Below, piece by piece: positions 47,137 through 52,485 of a DNA stretch of 52,485 nt. Below the pieces are notes generated by a model. The model ran no database searches. It was given only the letters and a program-made list of their open reading frames with translations, and was not told where the DNA came from. A program made the translations under genes and the position numbers. Positions within the stretch are counted from its first letter, which is position 1. Each line of letters starts with the position of its first letter. Source of the stretch: Bacteriovoracaceae bacterium (lineage in GTDB: Bacteria; Bdellovibrionota; Bacteriovoracia; Bacteriovoracales; Bacteriovoracaceae). The DNA lies in the NCBI GenBank assembly GCA_028101965.1, contig JAOHMI010000011.1:1-52485 (forward strand), in the 5' to 3' direction.

Positions 47137-47773
47137 GTTGGTATCTTAAACTGTCGAGATTCATTTGAAAACGATTCGAAAAGTCTTGGTAGATTATTTC
47201 AATTGGGGATTGAGTATCATCTGACTCAAAAAACAATTTATCGGCCGGGATTTGCTCAAAAATTTTTCGATTGTCATTTTTCTTTAAAAATGAAGGTGAG
47301 ATGCTGAAGTAAAAGTCAAAAGGCGACCTAGTTAATTGATTTATTTCTTGAATGTTTCCTCTAAAGTCATGGAGAATTAAGGGATCTTGAAAATTGATGT
47401 TTTTTATCAAATGAAGCATATCGGAATAAGCTCTGACACAATGAATGAATACAGGAAGAGATTTATGCTTTGCTAGTTCTAAAAAATCATTGAAGATTTT
47501 AGATTGAATTTCAAAGTCATTCTTCAGTGATCGATCGAGACCAATTTCACCTATAGCAAGAAGCTGATTTTTTGTTAAATTATTAATATGTTTTTTAACG
47601 ATTGAAGGTTGAATGTTATTTTTTAAAAGATAAGGGTGAAATCCACTACAATAGAAACTATTTTTATAAAATGAAAAATCATTAAAAAGAAAAGTATCGT
47701 CATTTAGGATTTGTACAACATTAAGATTATCATTTTTTTTATGAGAATGAATGTCAATAAAAGTTTTACTCAT
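47093..47773 (-). CDS. TatD-family metal-dependent hydrolase
   Basis: A 226-aa protein, a little short for TatD. Metal ligands are all readable: HSH near residue 8-10, GEIGLD (Glu), FIHC (His), ILHDF (His) and ESDD (Asp). The family includes deoxyribonucleases. It overlaps the upstream tcdA by 8 bases and the downstream EEP gene by 44, indicating one leftward transcription unit of tcdA, tatD-like and EEP. Confidence 0.88.
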   Translation of the reverse strand: MSKTFIDIHSHKKNDNLNVVQILNDDTFLFNDFSFYKNSFYCSGFHPYLLKNNIQPSIVKKHINNLTKNQLLAIGEIGLDRSLKNDFEIQSKIFNDFLELAKHKSLPVFIHCVRAYSDMLHLIKNINFQDPLILHDFRGNIQEINQLTRSPFDFYFSISPSFLKKNDNRKIFEQIPADKLFFESDDTQSPIEIIYQDFSNRFQMNLDSLRYQHVQNFNRLFPHICL

Positions 47774-48530
47774 TTATGTTCGCAATCAATTGATTTATGG
47801 CCATATGGCCCATGTGAATACCTACTGTGGCCACCATGCTCATTAATGATCCTTGATAAGAGTCACATTGGGAAGAATTTTTCTGATTGGTGGGTTCCTT
47901 AATTGAGGGGACTTCTTTTGAATAAATGCAGGGAATTCGAAATTTCTTATTTCGACGGGGATAAAAAATATTCTCTTTCCTAAGACTTTTTCGAACCCGA
48001 TACAAAAGTGGATCATTTATTGTTTGATTTAAATCTTCACAAACAATTTTATCTACCATTCTTTTTCCGGCCATACCTCCACAAGTGATAATATCAATTT
48101 TTCTTTCATAGCATTCTTTCAATAAAAGGCATTTGGCAGACAAGGAGTCAATGCAATCCAAAACGAGAGTTGGTTGTAATTTAAAAAAATCATTTTTTGT
48201 TTTTTCATCAAAAAAGTCTTGGATAGGATTTATTTCTATTTCAGGATTGATTAATTGAATTCTCTCTTTAAGACTTTGAACTTTAGGTTCTCCAACATTT
48301 TTCATTGTGGCTTGGATCTGACGATTTATATTGCTAAGGCAATTTTCATCTAAATCCATTAAGGTTATTCTTCCCACACCAGTTCTGGCCAGAACTTCAA
48401 CGGCCCAAGAACCAACTCCACCTAAACCAACGATTGCCACGTGAGACTCAGATAGCTTTACTAGAGAATCTTTACCTAGAAGAGCAGCAGTGCCTTGATA
48501 GATTGATTGTGACATATTAGTATCTGACAA
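47766..48530 (-). CDS. tcdA: tRNA threonylcarbamoyladenosine dehydratase
   Basis: A 254-aa E1-like (ThiF/MoeB superfamily) ATP-dependent enzyme. GLGGVGSW (nucleotide-binding loop, ~35-42), DLDENCLSNINRQ and ECYER-to-CGGMAG segments are typical of TcdA/CsdL, which cyclises t6A to ct6A in tRNA. Alternative members of the superfamily such as MoeB or ThiF are less likely given the SNINRQIQA and TxGxxGK-less layout. Divergent from the pterin dehydratase gene 28 bases away. Confidence 0.88.
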   Translation of the reverse strand: MSDTNMSQSIYQGTAALLGKDSLVKLSESHVAIVGLGGVGSWAVEVLARTGVGRITLMDLDENCLSNINRQIQATMKNVGEPKVQSLKERIQLINPEIEINPIQDFFDEKTKNDFFKLQPTLVLDCIDSLSAKCLLLKECYERKIDIITCGGMAGKRMVDKIVCEDLNQTINDPLLYRVRKSLRKENIFYPRRNKKFRIPCIYSKEVPSIKEPTNQKNSSQCDSYQGSLMSMVATVGIHMGHMAINQLIANINE

Positions 48531-48558
48531 ATTTTTATTCCTAATCTAGAGGTGTATT

Positions 48559-48861
48559 ATGGCCGATGCCACTATTGTTTTAAGTACAGATGAAATTAAT
48601 AATCTAGTTTCTCAAAAAATACCAGGTTGGATTTATAATGATGAAAAAAAATGCTTGCAGCGTTTAGTTGAGTTTAAGGGATATTATAAAACAATCTCAT
48701 TTGTGAATACCTTGGCTTTTTATGCTAATAAAAAGGTTCATCATCCAGATTTGCATGTAACTTATAAAACTTGCTTGGTTGAGTTTACTACTCACGACTC
48801 TGGTGGTGTGACACAAAAAGACATTGAAATGGCCGAGATTGTTAATGATATCTTGAGCTAG
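48559..48861 (+). CDS. phhB: Pterin-4a-carbinolamine dehydratase
   Basis: A 100-aa protein of normal length. The HHPDLHVTY motif and the W near the start of the fold (PGWIYN) identify the family, which dehydrates 4a-hydroxytetrahydrobiopterin or has a wider role in pterin or Moco metabolism. No phenylalanine hydroxylase gene is visible nearby. The gene stands alone. Confidence 0.92.
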   Translation: MADATIVLSTDEINNLVSQKIPGWIYNDEKKCLQRLVEFKGYYKTISFVNTLAFYANKKVHHPDLHVTYKTCLVEFTTHDSGGVTQKDIEMAEIVNDILS

Positions 48862-49448
48862 AAAGTCGGAATAACTCCATTGTCAGACTGATACATCCAA
48901 CATCTTGATAACCGAAGGTATCTTTGCATTTCTTTAGATGTTAGTTGAATTATGTTTCTAAAAATCATAAAATAGAGCCGTATTATCGACGCTGCTTGAT
49001 AATATTCTTTTTTGTTGCTAACCAGTTATTTTTTCATGGCCATAAAAGCTTGCTGCCATAAGCTTCCTTTTGGAGAAATAGCTGGTTCTTTTAAATGCCT
49101 AAAATTATTAGTAAAAAAAGAAAAGCCCAATTCTTAATGAATTGGGCTTTTCGTGATGAAGAGTTGATGGATTTTAAAACGGGTTTTTTAATTTAGTCTG
49201 GTAACGTTCCTCCTTGTCGGAAAATATCTTGTCTGTTGAGTCTATTATCTTACATTGCAGTGTGTACTCCAATGATCACCTGAGCAAAAAACTTTAATAT
49301 CAATATATTTGAATACTTACCTGCGGCAAAAAATAAAGGCGGTGATTTGGGACCCTCAATTTTTGTTGGCAGTATATTGGTGGCTTGGAATGAGGGTAAA
49401 ATCAGCACCTAATTATTGTCACTAGGCGCAAAATGATAATCTTAAGTT
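48862..49448. other. Intergenic region of about 590 bases with a strong terminator
   Basis: No gene of normal size. It contains a strong bidirectional hairpin terminator at 49121-49151, and a weaker palindromic hairpin at 49046-49065 (AAGCTT on both sides of GCTGCCAT). About 260 bases separate the upstream gene stop from the terminator, which leaves room for a small RNA or a long 3' UTR. TATTAT near 48981 could be a -10 box. Confidence 0.45.
49121..49151. terminator. Bidirectional Rho-independent terminator
   Basis: AAAAGCCCAATTC (49121-49133) pairs perfectly with GAATTGGGCTTTT (49139-49151) around a TTAAT loop. The A-run on one side and T-run on the other allow termination in both directions. 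It is the clearest terminator in the window. It lies about 260 bases after the pterin dehydratase gene and about 300 before the next gene. Confidence 0.85.
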
Positions 49449-50792
49449 GTGGGAAATTTAATACAGACTAAATATAATATATTTATTTTCTTAATTGTCT
49501 TTTTTTGCTTTATTCAAGAGCCTTATTCATTGGAAAATAAAGTGAAGGGGGAAGTTTTTGATGTAAAAACTGATGAACCTATTAATGAAAAAAAGTTGCT
49601 TTTTGTTGCGCCTATTCAAGGCACAAAATTAATGAATGAAGTTCAAGTTAAGCAAGTCCAAAAAATTGCGGTTAGAGAAATTATGCAATCAAAAGAGTAT
49701 CGACTTATTATTGCTCAATCATCCCAATCACATGAAAAGAAAAAATTTTTTGCTTTAAAGATAAAAGTTAAAAAGAAGAAAGAGTTTTCCATTGTTATTC
49801 AAATCTACGATCAGCAAAAGAAGGTTGTGGTCAAAGAGTTTACCCAAGATTTAATACCTAAATTAAACTTAATCTTGCACATTGAAAGAGGGATTAAGTC
49901 CTTAGTGCATACTAATAAGTTTAGAAAAAGAAGCGTACTAAATAGTATTAAAATCCCTGTTGAACCAGAACTTCCAGCGTTAAGAAAGAAAAGAAAGAAA
50001 AAGAAGAAAAATAAGCTAAAAAAACAATTGGCCAGTTTAAAAGAATCCATTGATGAAGAAGTAAATAAAGAAGATGAAGCGAATGCAATGAATTTATCTA
50101 TTGGTAAAGGGGAGTCATTGGCAGATGCTCCCGCTAAATCAGCCAAAAGTATATTTTTAGGCTATGCTAAATTGCAAGGAATTTTTGTTAGTTACAATCA
50201 GCAAAGTATTAAAAGTCAGGATCTTTTCCCGGTAACTAACTCCTACGATACTTTAGACCTTGGTTTAAATGCTCGTCTCCTTGAAGATTATTTCTCTGAG
50301 ACAGAAATTTATCTAAATGCCTATACAGGTAAAGTAGTTAATTCTCCAAATTATGTTGTTCCCACTAGATTAGGGTTAGCACTAGATTTTCGAAAACCAT
50401 TGTTTTCTAAAAACTTATCCTTTTATGGGGGGATATCTCAAGATAATTTGAGCTATGTAAATTCAAATGAATTTGGAGATGGTCTGATGATCCAAGAAAA
50501 TAATATTCAGTGGTTCAGCTATGGAATGGTTTTAGAGTGGGATTTAGTCTATCCTCAATGGGCTAAGTTAAGTCGTTCTTCAATTATTTCGGCCGAGAGT
50601 ACATATGGGGGGGAGCCTGTGGAATTGTCCTTAAATGGAAACCGAACTAACTGGGAATATTTCATCAATATCTCAAAGTTATATTCAATTGGTATTTTTG
50701 GAGAGACAATAGAGTTGGTTGGAAGCTCGGATACCCGTGTTTTAACTGTGGAAAAATCTGATATAGGAGCAACCATTGCATACCACTTCTAA
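49449..50792 (+). CDS. Exported protein with Lys-rich middle and barrel-like C-terminus
   Basis: A 447-aa protein with a signal peptide (about 1-28). Residues about 40-150 form a mixed domain. A strongly basic stretch follows (about 150-200, mostly Lys/Arg), then a C-terminal ~230 residues of strand-like alternation ending in aromatic residues (AYHF), suggesting an outer-membrane barrel. GTG at 49449 is the most upstream start and the only one preserving the signal peptide; no clear ribosome site precedes it. Its last bases overlap the start of the next gene. Confidence 0.65.
   Translation: MGNLIQTKYNIFIFLIVFFCFIQEPYSLENKVKGEVFDVKTDEPINEKKLLFVAPIQGTKLMNEVQVKQVQKIAVREIMQSKEYRLIIAQSSQSHEKKKFFALKIKVKKKKEFSIVIQIYDQQKKVVVKEFTQDLIPKLNLILHIERGIKSLVHTNKFRKRSVLNSIKIPVEPELPALRKKRKKKKKNKLKKQLASLKESIDEEVNKEDEANAMNLSIGKGESLADAPAKSAKSIFLGYAKLQGIFVSYNQQSIKSQDLFPVTNSYDTLDLGLNARLLEDYFSETEIYLNAYTGKVVNSPNYVVPTRLGLALDFRKPLFSKNLSFYGGISQDNLSYVNSNEFGDGLMIQENNIQWFSYGMVLEWDLVYPQWAKLSRSSIISAESTYGGEPVELSLNGNRTNWEYFINISKLYSIGIFGETIELVGSSDTRVLTVEKSDIGATIAYHF
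50765..50769 (+). promoter_or_regulatory. Ribosome binding site that fixes a TTG start
   Basis: AGGAG inside the end of the upstream coding region, six bases before TTG 50776. It supports the TTG start of the downstream barrel gene and implies translational coupling between the two. Confidence 0.6.
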
Positions 50793-51417
50793 TTTAATTC
50801 AATTACGAATTCTTATAATTGGATTGGTTGTCTTCTATCTGCCGGTGAATTTATTGGCCCAATCAGGGGAGAGAATATCTAAGGAAGTAGATATTGCTTT
50901 TGGAATAGTGAACTTTGATTTAGCAGAAAATGAAACGAGCCTTGAGGGGGACAATGTGGATACGGAAGCGGCCACAGTTACAGGTTCAATTCCATCCTTA
51001 AGTTTTAATTATAAACTGGCCTCGACCACAACGAGAGCTTTTTACGCAAAATTTGTCACTCCAATTTCTTCTGCAGATGGTAATACAATTTTGATGGGAG
51101 GTGTTGGACTTGAATTCTATATTAAATCTTTCTCATCAAAAGTAAATTTTGATGATGGTTTATCTTCGATTAAAATTATCCCTAAGTATCGCTTTTTCTG
51201 GGGGGTGGATTTACTCTTAGGGAGTGTGGCCTACACTACTGATACTGATCAAAGTACTGATATTTTTATTGAAATTGCGGCCCAAGGAGGGTTTGCTTAT
51301 AATTTCAGTGAGACCTGGGGGCTAAAAACTAATGTTTCTTTTGGACAGGGAATTGGGATTCTTACTAGTTCAACTTTAGTTCAGTTCTTTGTTGGGGCTT
51401 CCTACTTTCTTGATTAA
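50776..51417 (+). CDS. Outer-membrane beta-barrel-like protein
   Basis: A 213-aa protein starting at TTG, supported by a well-placed AGGAG and overlapping the previous gene by 17 bases. Signal-peptide-like hydrophobic segment at about 10-28. The mature part alternates in strands and ends in VGASYFLD. No family recognised. Cotranslated with the upstream barrel-like protein, so a shared outer-membrane role is likely. Confidence 0.68.
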   Translation: MHTTSNLIQLRILIIGLVVFYLPVNLLAQSGERISKEVDIAFGIVNFDLAENETSLEGDNVDTEAATVTGSIPSLSFNYKLASTTTRAFYAKFVTPISSADGNTILMGGVGLEFYIKSFSSKVNFDDGLSSIKIIPKYRFFWGVDLLLGSVAYTTDTDQSTDIFIEIAAQGGFAYNFSETWGLKTNVSFGQGIGILTSSTLVQFFVGASYFLD

Positions 51418-51523
51418 AATTGTCGGAGTCTGCCCGGTCAAATTTTCCTTTCTTTTTAAATCTGAATAGCTTTCTTAATTAGTCACTAAATTCTCTCGAT
51501 ACTATTTAATGAGAGGAGTATGA

Positions 51524-52123
51524 ATGAATAAAAATTTCATTATATTGTTAGGTTTAATTTTAATGACCTCACTGATAAAGGCGGCGAGTATACAAATAGA
51601 CTCTAATCCTATTGAGGCAAAAATCTTTGTGTCTCCAGATGGGAAGAGAGAGATTGAACTTGGTAAAACACCTTACAAACAAGACTTGGACGATCTAATT
51701 GATAATCATGTAAAAAAAATGAGTTTTATTTTAGTTATACGAAAAGAAGGGCATGAGCCTTACCGTATCTTCATGACAAAAACTGGAAAAGTTGATATTA
51801 AGCTTAATGCAAACTTAGAAATAAGCCGCTCGATTCAAAATTATAAAAAACAAGATAAATTAATTGCAGAGCTTTTTGATGCGCAAAGATTAATTCGTGG
51901 ACGCAGCTTTAATGAAGCCATATCAAAATTGACTAAGCTCGAAAAAGATTATTCAAATATGTCGATTGTTTATGAATTAAAAGCGACTACTTATTATTTA
52001 ATGAAAAACATTGAAAATGCTCTCGCTTACTATAGGAAAGCATTTAGTATAAATTCTGAAAATACAGATGCCTATAAAATGAAAGAATATTTGGAGAAGT
52101 CATTAAACTTGAGTGCTGAATAA
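51524..52123 (+). CDS. Exported PEGA-like/TPR protein
   Basis: A 199-aa protein with a signal peptide (about 1-20). Residues about 20-100 resemble a PEGA-type beta domain (SNPIEAKIFV...LGKTPY...EGHEPY). The C-terminal ~80 residues look like TPR helices (about 125-195). PEGA and TPR modules are common in envelope protein complexes. GAGGAG precedes the ATG. It follows the two barrel genes and is one base from the next gene. Confidence 0.7.
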   Translation: MNKNFIILLGLILMTSLIKAASIQIDSNPIEAKIFVSPDGKREIELGKTPYKQDLDDLIDNHVKKMSFILVIRKEGHEPYRIFMTKTGKVDIKLNANLEISRSIQNYKKQDKLIAELFDAQRLIRGRSFNEAISKLTKLEKDYSNMSIVYELKATTYYLMKNIENALAYYRKAFSINSENTDAYKMKEYLEKSLNLSAE

Positions 52124-52124
52124 T

Positions 52125-52485
52125 ATGATGAGAATTTTAACCCTATTTTTATTGATCTTTACTTCTTTGGCACTGCCAGAAGATATCGTCCAGAGTTTGC
52201 GCTGGCAAAAAGTTCGACTGGAAGATCAATTACAAAAAAAGATTGCTCAATCTTTAACGACTGTTCTGGATACGAATGACTTTGTTGTAAGTGTTGAACT
52301 TGAGTTAAAAGAAGTTAAACCACTAAAGTTTAAAAATAAAATTAAAAAGCCCCTTGAGAAAGAAGAACCTATTCCAGAGGTTCGTCTTTCCGATATAAAG
52401 TTTGATGAGTCGAAAGGGGATTACATTGCCTTTTCCAAAGTTGGATTAGAGGTTCCTGTTTTAGATAAGCTTTTTAAAAAAGAAG
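52125..52485 (+). CDS. Secreted protein, 3' end beyond the window
   Basis: The first 120 codons of a gene that continues past the window edge. The ATG at 52125 (or 52128) follows the upstream stop by one base. A signal peptide (about 1-18) is followed by a segment of the form LxKKI-x6-VLDTNDFVVSVELEL. That is faintly reminiscent of the periplasmic region of FliF-type ring proteins, but too short to name. The rest is Lys- and Glu-rich. Confidence 0.6.
   Translation, partial: MMRILTLFLLIFTSLALPEDIVQSLRWQKVRLEDQLQKKIAQSLTTVLDTNDFVVSVELELKEVKPLKFKNKIKKPLEKEEPIPEVRLSDIKFDESKGDYIAFSKVGLEVPVLDKLFKKE

Noticed and set aside
49811-50146. Phe/Ser-rich frame antisense to the Lys-rich middle of the barrel-like protein
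   Set aside because: Poly-Phe arises from the reverse complement of Lys codons (AAG/AAA); not a real protein.
1-52485. tRNA, rRNA, CRISPR and riboswitch elements
   Set aside because: No cloverleaf with a conserved T-loop, no spaced direct repeats and no recognisable riboswitch core were found by eye.

Overview
This is a low-GC window (AT-rich by eye) from a Gram-negative bacterium that looks like a member of the Bacteriovoracales or a related Bdellovibrionota lineage. That placement is inference. It rests on the base composition, the many secreted or lipid-anchored proteases (papain-like, two trypsin-like, one subtilisin-like), the many signal-peptide proteins with no recognisable family, several outer-membrane barrel-like proteins, and ordinary housekeeping genes scattered between them. 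No rRNA, tRNA, CRISPR array, prophage or complete insertion sequence was seen.

Layout. 1-1894: the end of a papain-like peptidase and a secreted coiled-coil membrane protein. 1906-7181: a signalling block made of a leftward operon (double V4R-domain sensor, small protein, soluble PAS histidine kinase) divergent from a diguanylate cyclase fused to an RsbW-like ATPase. 7182-9865: a decayed gene and three small secreted proteins. 9929-13027: an RND efflux permease without its adaptor. 13128-18844: a diheme-type protein, a probable RelA/SpoT-tail fragment, a trypsin-like protease, small secreted proteins and an orphan signal-peptide micro-ORF. 18845-20221: a subtilisin-like lipoprotein. 20443-27016: a tight rightward operon uvrA-pyrC-cdd-priA. 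27106-32345: two paralogous exported proteins with two CxxCH haem motifs and a C-terminal DxxTGAT motif, flanking an unrelated secreted protein. 32342-35178: a leftward three-gene operon (MTA phosphorylase, arsenite methyltransferase, radical SAM enzyme) that fits an arsenosugar pathway. 35617-41724: secreted coiled-coil protein, yidD, folE2, a DUF2797 protein, a membrane zinc-finger protein, cysS and a low-molecular-weight phosphatase. 41721-43041: a DksA-like regulator and a second trypsin-like protease. 43496-44359: a lone transposase-like gene. 44436-48861: TauE permease, a stand-alone DHp-like small protein, an OM barrel, a secreted EEP nuclease/phosphatase, TatD, TcdA and pterin dehydratase. 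49449-52485: the start of a rightward cluster of two barrel proteins, a PEGA/TPR protein and a further secreted protein cut by the window end.

The most interesting systems are the putative arsenosugar operon, the pair of possible haem- and flavin-carrying exported proteins, and the signalling block at the left end. Function assignments come from reading motifs by eye, and no database search was run.
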